Source: Prevotella sp. UBA5387
Lineage (GTDB): Bacteria > Bacteroidota > Bacteroidia > Bacteroidales > Bacteroidaceae
Direction of reading: 5' to 3'
DNA: 53,830 nucleotides
Assembly (NCBI GenBank): GCA_002407775.1
Contig: DHOP01000003.1
Span: forward strand, 1,449-55,278
The position numbers were made by a program, and so were the translations under genes. Position 1 is the first letter of the stretch. Each line of letters starts with the position of its first letter. Shown one piece after another: positions 34,903 to 43,024 of this stretch. The notes under the pieces were generated by a model. The model was not told the origin of the DNA. It ran no database searches and saw only the letters and a program-made list of their open reading frames with translations.

Positions 34903-35925
34903 TTATCGTTGAACGCGACCACTGGCGTTACCACTTGCCAAACTCTCAACTTCTTCAACACTTACGAGATTGAAATCGCCGGGAATGGTATGTTTCAAGG
35001 CTGATGCAGCCACAGCAAATTCCAATGCCTCACCCTGTGTGGGTTTGGTGAGCAGACCATGGATGAGTCCACCAGCAAAACTGTCACCGCCACCAACACG
35101 GTCAATGATCGGCTCTATATCGTAACGTTTGCTCTCATAGAACTCCTTTCCATCATAGATAAGTGCCTTCCATCCATTATGACTGGCAGAGAACGACTCA
35201 CGCAATGTGGAAACTACATACTTGAAACCAAATTCCCTCATCATGCCTTGGAAAATACCATAATATCCACTGGCATCTGTCTTGCCTCCCTCTACGTCAG
35301 CATCTGGTTTAAATCCGAGGCAAAGTTGTGCATCTTCTTCGTTGCCAATGCATACGTCTACATATTGCATCAATGGACGCATCACGGAAATGGCCTTCTC
35401 CGATGACCACAATTTTTTACGGAAATTGAGATCTACTGAGACTGTAACACCATGACGTTTAGCGGCTTCACAGGCAAGCTTTGTGATTTGTGCTGCCTTG
35501 TCGGAAACAGCTGGTGTGATGCCACTCCAGTGGAACCACTGTGCACCTTCCATGATGGCATCAAAGTCGAAGTCTGTAGGTTCAGCTTCAGCGATAGAGC
35601 TATGTGAGCGATCATAAATCACTTTGGAAGGACGCATCGATGCACCTGTCTCGGCATAGTAAAGTCCGACACGCTCGCCTCCTCGAGCAATAAACTGAGT
35701 ATTGACACCATAGCGACGTAAGGCATTCACAGCGATTTGTCCGATCTCATGCTTAGGAAGCTTAGAAACGAAATATGCTTCGTGACCATAGTTGGCCACA
35801 CTCACTGCTACATTAGCCTCGCCGCCACCTGGAATAATACGAAAGTGATCCGACTGAATAAAGCGGTCACTCCCCTCGGGAGACAATCGAAGCATAATCT
35901 CACCTAATGTTATGATTTTTGCCAT
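34903..35925 (-). CDS. kdgK: 2-keto-3-deoxygluconate kinase, PfkB family
   Basis: 340 residues. PfkB/ribokinase-fold signatures are present: GGGEANVAVSVANYGH near the N-terminus (sugar-binding glycines) and the C-terminal DRVGGGDSFAGGLIHGLL with the catalytic Asp and anion hole. It phosphorylates 2-keto-3-deoxygluconate to KDPG using ATP. Co-transcription with eda and divergence from a LacI-type regulator and uxaA give the specificity; from sequence alone another sugar kinase of the family would be possible. A promoter element lies at 35988-35995. Confidence 0.92.
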   Translation of the reverse strand: MAKIITLGEIMLRLSPEGSDRFIQSDHFRIIPGGGEANVAVSVANYGHEAYFVSKLPKHEIGQIAVNALRRYGVNTQFIARGGERVGLYYAETGASMRPSKVIYDRSHSSIAEAEPTDFDFDAIMEGAQWFHWSGITPAVSDKAAQITKLACEAAKRHGVTVSVDLNFRKKLWSSEKAISVMRPLMQYVDVCIGNEEDAQLCLGFKPDADVEGGKTDASGYYGIFQGMMREFGFKYVVSTLRESFSASHNGWKALIYDGKEFYESKRYDIEPIIDRVGGGDSFAGGLIHGLLTKPTQGEALEFAVAASALKHTIPGDFNLVSVEEVESLASGNASGRVQR

Positions 35926-35987
35926 TGTTTTTCTTCTTTAAATATTTTTTGTTTATTCCTATAGATTAATCCAATCGTTTGTAAAGG

Positions 35988-35995
35988 CAAAAATA
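35988..35995 (-). promoter_or_regulatory. Putative -7 promoter element for kdgK-eda
   Basis: TATTTTTG on the minus strand, an exact TAnnTTTG match 62 bp before the kdgK ATG, in the divergent region shared with the LacI-type gene. Confidence 0.5.
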
Positions 35996-36088
35996 ATCAT
36001 TAATTCTGAAAGCAAGAAATATAATTTGAAAAACATTATTTTTGAGCAAATAAATACTTTAACTATCAGCGTATTCAACTTTTATTGT

Positions 36089-36096
36089 TATTTTTG
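36089..36096 (+). promoter_or_regulatory. Putative -7 promoter element for the LacI-type gene
   Basis: TATTTTTG, an exact TAnnTTTG match 23 bp before the ATG at 36120. No clear LacI-type palindromic operator was found by eye in 35926-36119. Confidence 0.5.
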
Positions 36097-36119
36097 CAAT
36101 AATATTTGGCAAATCAATT

Positions 36120-37184
36120 ATGGTGGATAAAATCAGAATAAAGGATATTGCCCAGCAAGCTGGAGTATCGGTTGGGACTGTCGACAGAGTGTTACATGAG
36201 CGTCCAAATGTATCGGCCAAGTCGCGAGAAAAAGTCGAGAATGTTTTGAACGAAATGAATTACCAGCCTAATATGTATGCTTCGGCTCTGGCTTGCAACC
36301 GATCCTATGTGTTCTATGTTCTTATGCCCAAGCATGAACAGGAAGCTTATTGGGAGGAAATTGAGGAAGGCATACGAATGTCTCAAGAGTCTCGCAGGGA
36401 TTTTCATGTCAAAGTAGAGTTTCGATACTTTGAACGTTTTGATGATAATTCCTTTCACGAAGGAGCTCAACAATGCTTAGATGCTAAGCCTGATGGCGTT
36501 GTCGTAGTCCCTTCTGATTTGGAGAGCACGCGCAACTTTACTGACCAAATGCATGAACAAGATATTCCTTTTGTGATGCTTGACTCCTATATGCCAGATC
36601 TGAAGCCATTGGCTTTCTTTGGACAGGACTCATTCTCAAGTGGATACTTTGCTGCACGTATGCTTATGCTTCTTGCGCATAAAGAGAAAGAAATTGCTCT
36701 TGTTAAGCTGACTGTAAACGGACATGTGGTGAGTAAGCAGCAAGATAACCGTGAGATGGGATTTCGACATTATATGCATGACCATTTCCCTGAAGTAGAA
36801 CTACATGAATTAAAATTACCCCTCAATACTTCTCGTCAACAATATGACAAGATGCTTGAAATTTTTTTCACTCAACATCCCAGTGTTCATCACTGTGTCA
36901 CCTTAGGATCAAAGGCACATATAGTAGGCCTTTTCCTGCTCAAGACCAACCGTCGAGATGTGCAAATCATGGGCTATGACATGGTCTACAAAAATGCTGA
37001 ATGCTTGAGACAAGGAAGCATATCATTTATTATTGCCCAACATGGCTATCAACAAGGTTATGCCTGTATAGAGACGCTCTTTAAGGCTATTGTTTTGAAG
37101 AAGAAAGTGACCCCGCTTAATTATATGCCCATTGAGTTGTTGTCACGTGAAAATGTTGATTTCTATAGACGTACACAACTTTGA
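36120..37184 (+). CDS. LacI-family transcriptional regulator, probably of hexuronate genes
   Basis: 354 residues. The N-terminal LacI helix-turn-helix and hinge are clear: RIKDIAQQAGVSVGTVDRVL followed by KSREKVENVLNEMNYQPN. The rest is a periplasmic-binding-protein fold for ligand sensing (YVFYVLMPKHEQEAYWEEIE, PDGVVVVPSD, PFVMLDSYMP, a final QHGYQQGYACIETLFKA). It is divergent from kdgK-eda and 52 bp ahead of uxaA, so it most likely controls these genes in response to a hexuronate intermediate such as KDG. The ligand and operator are inferred. It is probably co-transcribed with uxaA, for which no separate promoter was seen. Confidence 0.9.
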   Translation: MVDKIRIKDIAQQAGVSVGTVDRVLHERPNVSAKSREKVENVLNEMNYQPNMYASALACNRSYVFYVLMPKHEQEAYWEEIEEGIRMSQESRRDFHVKVEFRYFERFDDNSFHEGAQQCLDAKPDGVVVVPSDLESTRNFTDQMHEQDIPFVMLDSYMPDLKPLAFFGQDSFSSGYFAARMLMLLAHKEKEIALVKLTVNGHVVSKQQDNREMGFRHYMHDHFPEVELHELKLPLNTSRQQYDKMLEIFFTQHPSVHHCVTLGSKAHIVGLFLLKTNRRDVQIMGYDMVYKNAECLRQGSISFIIAQHGYQQGYACIETLFKAIVLKKKVTPLNYMPIELLSRENVDFYRRTQL

Positions 37185-37236
37185 CATTTGAGAAAAACAT
37201 AAAGAATAGCAACAAACAAACTTACATATAAAAACT

Positions 37237-38733
37237 ATGAACGAAACATCATTCATTAAAATCAACCATGCAGATAGCGTCGTAGTATGTCTGCGTGCCT
37301 TTCAAAAAGGCGAGACCATTGAAGTTGATGGTCAGACCATCACTGTACTACAGGACACACCTGCCGGTCACAAGCTCCTCTTGCAGGACACTCCTGCTGG
37401 AAAAGAGATCATAAAGTATGGCTATCCTATCGGTCATGCCAAGGAGGACTTGAAGGCAGGACAATGGGTCAATGATGAAAATCTTAAGACGAATCTCAGT
37501 GGTACGCTTAACTATGAATATCATCCTGTCAATAAGTCACTTGAAATAGACAACGAAAATCTTTACTTCAAAGGTTATCGACGCGCTAATGGTGAAGTTG
37601 GTGTACGCAATGAAATTTGGATTGTACCTACTGTTGGATGTGTTAACGGCATTGCTGATCGATTGGTGAACCGACTGAAAGCCGAGACAGGCATGAAGGG
37701 AATTGACTCCGTGATGGCTTGGAAACACAATTATGGCTGTTCTCAGCTTGGAGATGACCACGAGAATACGCGCAAAATACTACGTGATATTTGTCTTCAC
37801 CCTAATGCTGGCGGAGTATTGGTACTCTCTTTAGGTTGTGAAAACAATCAGCCCGATAAGTTCATGGAGATGCTTGGTGATTATGATCATAGTCGCATCA
37901 AGCTCTTGGTGACTCAACGAGTAGTAGGTGACGAGGTAGAAGAAGGAATGAATCTTTTACGCGAAATCTATGAAACAGTTAGTAAGGACTCTCGAGAGGA
38001 GGTGCCAATTAGTGAATTGCGTGTTGGCCTTAAGTGTGGAGGAAGTGATGGCTTTAGTGGCATCACCGCTAACCCACTTGTTGGTGAGTTCTCCGATTTT
38101 CTCGTTGCGCAAGGTGGCACAACCATTCTTACAGAGGTTCCCGAGATGTTTGGCGCTGAGACCATACTGATGAATCGCTGCAAAACTCCTGAATTGTTTG
38201 AGCAGACAGTGAGTCTTATCAATGATTTTAAGGACTACTTCCTTTCTCATGGCGAGCCTGTTGGCGAGAATCCTTCACCAGGTAATAAAGCCGGAGGTAT
38301 ATCCACCCTAGAAGATAAGGCTTTGGGCTGCACGCAGAAGGCTGGTCGTGCTCCCGTCAGCGGTGTGTTGGCTTATGGAGATAGGCTGAATGAGCATGGC
38401 CTGAACTTGCTTTCTGCACCCGGTAATGACCTTGTTGCATCCACTGCATTGGCTGCATCTGGTTGTCAGATCGTGCTTTTCACTACAGGCAGAGGCACGC
38501 CATTTGGCACCTTTGTTCCAACGATGAAGATATCAACCAATAGCGATTTGTATGCTCGTAAACCAAATTGGATTGACTTTAATGCAGGTGAGTTGCTGCA
38601 AGGTGTATCCATGGTTGACCTTAACAGGAAGTTTATAGAGAAGGTTATCGCTGTAGCCAGTGGTGAAAATACATTGAACGAAAAAAATGACTATAGAGAA
38701 ATCGCCATCTTTAAAAATGGTGTGACTCTTTAA
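37237..38733 (+). CDS. uxaA: Altronate dehydratase
   Basis: 498 residues, the usual full-length form. An N-terminal SAF domain (VVVCLRAFQKGETIEVDGQ ... YPIGHAKEDLKAGQWV) is joined to the UxaA/GarD catalytic domain: FKGYRRANGEVGVRNEIWIV, TVGCVNGIADRLVNRL, KHNYGCSQLGDDHENT, LKCGGSDGFSGITANPLVG and SGCQIVLFTTGRGTPFGTFV. It removes water from D-altronate to give 2-keto-3-deoxygluconate, KdgK's substrate. Mannonate (UxuA) or galactarate dehydratases are relatives, but the SAF-UxaA layout and neighbours favour altronate. The oxidoreductase that produces altronate (UxaB) is not in the window. Confidence 0.93.
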   Translation: MNETSFIKINHADSVVVCLRAFQKGETIEVDGQTITVLQDTPAGHKLLLQDTPAGKEIIKYGYPIGHAKEDLKAGQWVNDENLKTNLSGTLNYEYHPVNKSLEIDNENLYFKGYRRANGEVGVRNEIWIVPTVGCVNGIADRLVNRLKAETGMKGIDSVMAWKHNYGCSQLGDDHENTRKILRDICLHPNAGGVLVLSLGCENNQPDKFMEMLGDYDHSRIKLLVTQRVVGDEVEEGMNLLREIYETVSKDSREEVPISELRVGLKCGGSDGFSGITANPLVGEFSDFLVAQGGTTILTEVPEMFGAETILMNRCKTPELFEQTVSLINDFKDYFLSHGEPVGENPSPGNKAGGISTLEDKALGCTQKAGRAPVSGVLAYGDRLNEHGLNLLSAPGNDLVASTALAASGCQIVLFTTGRGTPFGTFVPTMKISTNSDLYARKPNWIDFNAGELLQGVSMVDLNRKFIEKVIAVASGENTLNEKNDYREIAIFKNGVTL

Positions 38734-38773
38734 TTCAATATTGTTTCACTCCTTACAAGGTAACAATGAGGGT

Positions 38774-38861
38774 GTGATTCAATTTGATTCATACGGTGAT
38801 TCAATTTGATTCACGCTGTAATTCAATTTGATTCACAACGTGATTCAATTTGATTCACTAT
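38774..38861. repeat. Tandem array, four copies of a 22-bp unit (family A, second locus)
   Basis: Copies start at 38774, 38796, 38818 and 38840. The core GTGATTCAATTTGATTCA differs from the 2751-2838 array by one central base (AAT TTG against AAA TTG), is just as uniform (third copy GTAATTCA), and has variable 4-base linkers (TACG, CGCT, CAAC, CTAT). It is followed by GCG and, about 10 bp on, AGCGATGG, as at the first locus. It lies between uxaA and the NhaC gene; the rest of 38734-38986 shows no gene. Confidence 0.92.
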
Positions 38862-38986
38862 GCGAAATCATAGCGATGGTAACAAGGTAGCATATGTTTT
38901 TTCATTGCTATACACACGAAAAAGCTTCCAAACAGTAAAGTTCGGTTAGACTAGGTTCGTGTTGTCTGTTCCTTAGATAGTATGTC

Positions 38987-40261
38987 ATGACCAAAGGATT
39001 ATTAGCCCTGTCGCCATTAATGGTTTTTATAGGGCTCTACTTAGGATTAAGCATTGTTGCGGGCGACTTTTATAAGGTGCCCATGACGGTTGTTTTTTTG
39101 ATAGCTAGTGTTTATGCCATAGCCATTTCTGGTGGATTCCCTCTTAATAAACGAATTGACATATATTCCCGTGGGGCCAGTTCGGACAACCTGATGCTCA
39201 TGCTTTGGATCTATGTGCTTGCTGGTGCTTTTGCCGCCTCGGCTAAAGAAATGGGAGCAATTGATGCCGCGGTAAACCTTGCTCTAAACATCTTGCCAGC
39301 AAACATGATTCTTCCAGGCCTCTTTATTGCTGCCTGTTTTATATCCATTTCTATAGGTACAAGTGTCGGCACCGTAGTGGCATTGGTTCCTGTTGCTGCT
39401 GGCATGGCTCATGAGACGGGCGGAAATGTTGCTTTATTGACAGCTGTTATAGTTGGAGGAGCCTATTTTGGTGATAATTTGTCTTTTATTTCTGATACAA
39501 CAGTAGTTGCAACGCAGACTCAAGGCTGCAAGATGAGCGACAAGTTCCGTGTCAATTCAATTATTGTTGCTCCTGCGGTTGTGATTATTCTTATCGTTTA
39601 CACGGTCATGGGACAAGGAATGATTGCCCCAAATCACATTCCTAAGGTCGAATATCTGAAGGTAATACCTTATTTGGCTGTACTGGTTACGGCTGTCGCT
39701 GGTATGAATGTTATGGCAGTTCTTGTACTTGGAACTTTGCTTTGTGGCATTATCGGAATGATTACCGGTGGCTATGGGCTCTTTGACTGGCTTGGTGTTA
39801 TGGGCAAAGGTGTCATCAGCATGGGCGAACTTATTATTATTGCGATGATGGCAGGAGGCATGCTGGAGATCATCAAAGAAAATGGCGGTATTGATTATAT
39901 CATTAAGAAACTCACGGCTCATGTACATGGCAAGCGTGGCGCAGAAATGTCAATTGGAGCATTGGTAAGTCTTGTCAATGTTTGCACGGCAAACAACACT
40001 GTCGCCATACTTACCGTTGGTAATATAGCCAAACGTATCGGGGATAAGTTTGGACTTGACAATCGTAAGACAGCAAGCATTCTCGACACTTGTTCGTGTG
40101 CTGTACAGGGCTTATTGCCGTATGGTGTTCAGATGCTACTTGCTGCCGGACTAGCTAACATCAACCCAATGCAAATACTTCCTTATCTTTATTATCCAAT
40201 CGCATTGGGTATTTCTGCAATATTTGCCATATTGATGCGTTATCCAAAAAAATACTCCTAA
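38987..40261 (+). CDS. NhaC-family Na+/H+ antiporter-like membrane protein
   Basis: 424 residues with about eleven hydrophobic segments. NhaC-type features include IGTSVGTVVALVPVAAGMA, VGGAYFGDNLSFISDTTVVA with the conserved Asp/Asn/Ser/Asp of the transport site, GCKMSDKFRVN and, near the end, VNVCTANNTVAILTVGN and DTCSCAVQGLLPYG, the duplicated half of the transport core. It would exchange sodium or another substrate for protons in the inner membrane; some NhaC relatives move organic acids, and the position after uxaA leaves that open. The next gene starts 5 bp downstream, so the two are co-transcribed. Confidence 0.9.
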   Translation: MTKGLLALSPLMVFIGLYLGLSIVAGDFYKVPMTVVFLIASVYAIAISGGFPLNKRIDIYSRGASSDNLMLMLWIYVLAGAFAASAKEMGAIDAAVNLALNILPANMILPGLFIAACFISISIGTSVGTVVALVPVAAGMAHETGGNVALLTAVIVGGAYFGDNLSFISDTTVVATQTQGCKMSDKFRVNSIIVAPAVVIILIVYTVMGQGMIAPNHIPKVEYLKVIPYLAVLVTAVAGMNVMAVLVLGTLLCGIIGMITGGYGLFDWLGVMGKGVISMGELIIIAMMAGGMLEIIKENGGIDYIIKKLTAHVHGKRGAEMSIGALVSLVNVCTANNTVAILTVGNIAKRIGDKFGLDNRKTASILDTCSCAVQGLLPYGVQMLLAAGLANINPMQILPYLYYPIALGISAIFAILMRYPKKYS

Positions 40262-40266
40262 ATCCC

Positions 40267-41058
40267 ATGGACATCATTACTCGCAACTTTTTCCGTTTGC
40301 TTCGCTCTGGTGCTTTGAATGAATACGAGGCACTTGAACCGATGTCGACCTTTAAATGGAAACGGTTGGACAGGATGGTTCATGCTCAACAGGTGGAGGC
40401 TGCAGCTCAGAAGGGAGCACGGAATCATCAATTTGACGAGATGGCACCTATACCTCGATACTTGATCGAAGATAAGACTGATATACAGCGACTCCCTGAT
40501 TATGTGCAACTTAGTAATCCTTTGTTTAACTATAGATTAAAGAAAATAGAAGAAGAAGAAAGGCATGCTATTGACACAAATATTGGTTCGCTTGAAGTAT
40601 TACACCTTATCGTTGGTAATGTATCGAACATGCTCAATAAGGGAATGATACTTAGAGGTATTATAGCTCTAGGAAGTTATCTTCGACAGAAGGGGGATAA
40701 AGTGGACTTTGTAAAGTTGGAGCATTGGGTAGAGAAGCTTCACATTCGACGGATGGCCCAACTTCAGGGTAGCATTCTGATGTCAGTATTCAATTTCGAA
40801 CAAGACGAACTGCCCTTTGTAGAGCATATAGAACCTGCAGCATATAAACTCGTTATTCGGTCAGTGGAACATTCTGCCAACGACACAGCTGAAGATTGGC
40901 ATTTTCGTCTAAGTCGCACTGGATTTCTACAAAACAACTCTACATTGATGCGACGTAATCTTCGGCGTAGTCTGCGTTATTTAACCTATGCACCAATAGA
41001 GACAATTAGTAATTTTTTAAACAACTTTGCGCATTCCCTACAGGAAATAGAGGAGTAA
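40267..41058 (+). CDS. Conserved protein of unknown function, co-transcribed with the antiporter
   Basis: 263 residues, no signal peptide or membrane helix, predicted mostly alpha-helical and cytoplasmic. The N-terminus (TRNFFRLLRSGALNEYEALE ... FKWKRLDRMVHAQQV) resembles the opening of Bacteroidetes NTP_transf_5-type nucleotidyltransferase proteins, but the nucleotidyltransferase motif (GSxxD-like) is not seen, so this stays a hint. The C-terminal half is rich in Arg (RRNLRRSLRYLTY). The 5-bp gap to the antiporter gene argues for a shared function. I do not recognise the family. Confidence 0.7.
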   Translation: MDIITRNFFRLLRSGALNEYEALEPMSTFKWKRLDRMVHAQQVEAAAQKGARNHQFDEMAPIPRYLIEDKTDIQRLPDYVQLSNPLFNYRLKKIEEEERHAIDTNIGSLEVLHLIVGNVSNMLNKGMILRGIIALGSYLRQKGDKVDFVKLEHWVEKLHIRRMAQLQGSILMSVFNFEQDELPFVEHIEPAAYKLVIRSVEHSANDTAEDWHFRLSRTGFLQNNSTLMRRNLRRSLRYLTYAPIETISNFLNNFAHSLQEIEE

Positions 41059-41110
41059 TTAATTAATACTAATTATTAACAGTTGCTGCCAAATTATTGA
41101 TTCTTTTCCT

Positions 41111-41118
41111 TATCTTTG
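41111..41118 (+). promoter_or_regulatory. Putative -7 promoter element immediately before the GH25 ATG
   Basis: TATCTTTG matches TAnnTTTG and ends only 4 bp before the ATG at 41123, so transcription would begin at or next to the start codon. Confidence 0.6.
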
Positions 41119-41122
41119 CAAT

Positions 41123-41815
41123 ATGAAGCGCATTCTTTTCGTCATCATAAGCCTGCTTTCCTCAATGTTCATCATGGCACAAAGTCATGTTGTCGCATGT
41201 GAAGATACCTGCGGTCATATACATGGCATTGATCTAAGTCACTATCAAGGCAATGTCTTTTGGGAGGCTGTGGGACAATGTAAAGTGTCTTATGTCTATC
41301 TTAAAGCATCCGAGGGAGGAGATCATATAGATGACAAATACCTTCAAAACATCAACTTAGCGCATAGCTATGGGCTGATGGTGGGGTCTTATCACTTTTA
41401 CAGGCCAAAGGTTAACCAACAAACACAGTTGGAGAATTTTATGGCGCAGTGTCGTTCAGACGACCAAGATCTTATTCCGATGGTTGATGTCGAAACACGT
41501 AGTGGGCTTTCGGTTGAAGCTTTTCGAGACTCTCTCTTTACCTTTTTGCACCTCATGGAGAAAGCTTATAGGCAAAAGCCGTTGATCTATACAGGAGCCA
41601 ATTTCTATGATCACAACCTACTTGGACAGCTTGATGACTATAAAGTGATGATTGCTCAGTACACTAAAAAGGAACCGATTCTCAAGGATAATCTTGACTT
41701 CCTGTTGTGGCAGTATACGGCAAAGGGAACACTTGACGGCATTAATGGTTATGTAGACAAGAGTCGTTTTATGCGTGATCACAAACTAAGGGAAATCCGT
41801 TTTAGACATAAATAG
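41123..41815 (+). CDS. Secreted GH25 muramidase (lysozyme)
   Basis: 230 residues with a signal peptide (MKRILFVIISLLSSMFIMA). The GH25 TIM barrel shows HGIDLSHYQG at the start (catalytic-site Asp), VSYVYLKASEGG, YGLMVGSYHFYRP, LIPMVDVET (the catalytic Asp-x-Glu) and PLIYTGANFY, ending LLWQYTAKGTLDGINGYVDKSRF. It cleaves the glycan strands of peptidoglycan in the periplasm or outside the cell. No separate cell-wall-binding domain is present. A second GH25 gene lies 1.2 kb downstream in the opposite direction. Confidence 0.93.
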   Translation: MKRILFVIISLLSSMFIMAQSHVVACEDTCGHIHGIDLSHYQGNVFWEAVGQCKVSYVYLKASEGGDHIDDKYLQNINLAHSYGLMVGSYHFYRPKVNQQTQLENFMAQCRSDDQDLIPMVDVETRSGLSVEAFRDSLFTFLHLMEKAYRQKPLIYTGANFYDHNLLGQLDDYKVMIAQYTKKEPILKDNLDFLLWQYTAKGTLDGINGYVDKSRFMRDHKLREIRFRHK

Positions 41816-41847
41816 TAAAATAATAACTCTAGAAACAATCATTAATC

Positions 41848-43008
41848 ATGGCCATCATTAAATGTCCAGAATGTGGACGAGAAATTAGCGATAAAGCAAG
41901 GGTATGTCCTAACTGTGGCGTAGAGATTGCTGGTAAAATTGTGAAATGTTTCCAGTGTGGGGAAGTTTATTTCAACGATCAGGAGTTTTGCCCCAATTGT
42001 CATCATGCTACCCATGTATCAAAGCCTACAAATACTATCAATAGGCCTACGAGCTCGCAATCCAACCAACAGATGGAGGCTTCTCCTGTATCCCCAAATG
42101 TTCCAGTTCCTCCTACCTCAGCACCAAAGAAGAGCGGAACTAAGAAGGGAATGGCTTTCGTAGTTGCCTTAATCATTGCTGCCGTGATATGTGGAGTAAC
42201 ACTTTACTTTTATCATAGCGCAAAGGAAAACAAGGAGTCTGAAGCTTATGCCTTTGCGATTAAAAGTAATGATCCTTTAGTGCTTCAGACTTATCTTGAC
42301 AATAATATGGATGCGCCACAGGAACATCGTGACTCCATTACATTTCGGTTGGACGCATTGAAGAAAGTAGATAATGATTGGGCTAATGCTTTAGTTAGTG
42401 GCAGTAAAACTGCATTGATGGACTATATGGCAAGGCATCCTGAATCTGAGCATATAGTAGAGGCTCGACACAAGGTTGATTCTATTGACTGGGCTGATGC
42501 AATGGACGAGAACACATTGGAGTCTTTGCAGCTATATCTGAATCAGCATGTAAACGGGGAACATGTGGACGATGCCAACACTGCAATCAAAGAATTGAAA
42601 GGCAAGACTGTTCAGTCAGAGGAAAAGGCTATGGTTATCTCTTCTCTTCGACAGTTTTTCCAAAGCATCAACTCTAAGGACGAGATTGAACTGGGTTCAA
42701 GCGTGGCACCTGTCCTTTCAAGTTTTCTTGGTAAGCCAAATGCTTCCAAAGCTGATGTCGTAACCTTTATGAATAAAATCTATAAGGATGACATCACTAA
42801 CATGAACTGGCACTTGAACAATGATTATAAGATTGACAAGAAAGAGGTAGGAGAAGATTTGTACGAATATAATGTAAACTTCTCGTCAATACAGAAGATT
42901 GAGCGGACCGGCGATACCAATGTACAGAGCATGCGCTACCAAATCAAGGCCACAATTAATCCTGATGGACTTATCTCTGCAATGTCAATGACGAAGATCT
43001 TGGAGTAA
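41848..43008 (+). CDS. Membrane-anchored zinc-ribbon protein with repeat and NTF2-like regions
   Basis: 386 residues. Two zinc ribbons open the protein: CPECGREISDKARVCPNCG and CFQCGEVYFNDQEFCPNC. A Pro/Ser-rich linker leads to one membrane helix (MAFVVALIIAAVICGVTLYF, about 107-127). The remainder contains repeated helical units beginning YAFAIKSNDPLVLQTYL and ANALVSGSKTALMDYMARHP, each of the form '...L..Yl..h..h...a...', and a C-terminal alpha+beta domain (about 265-386; LRQFFQSINSKDEIELGS ... YDINVNF-like strands) reminiscent of NTF2-type folds. Function is unknown; cytoplasmic ribbons with an external repeat domain suggest a scaffold or sensor. It lies 32 bp after the GH25 gene and is probably co-transcribed. 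Confidence 0.8.
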   Translation: MAIIKCPECGREISDKARVCPNCGVEIAGKIVKCFQCGEVYFNDQEFCPNCHHATHVSKPTNTINRPTSSQSNQQMEASPVSPNVPVPPTSAPKKSGTKKGMAFVVALIIAAVICGVTLYFYHSAKENKESEAYAFAIKSNDPLVLQTYLDNNMDAPQEHRDSITFRLDALKKVDNDWANALVSGSKTALMDYMARHPESEHIVEARHKVDSIDWADAMDENTLESLQLYLNQHVNGEHVDDANTAIKELKGKTVQSEEKAMVISSLRQFFQSINSKDEIELGSSVAPVLSSFLGKPNASKADVVTFMNKIYKDDITNMNWHLNNDYKIDKKEVGEDLYEYNVNFSSIQKIERTGDTNVQSMRYQIKATINPDGLISAMSMTKILE

Positions 43009-43024
43009 AAGCCTACAACTTTTA

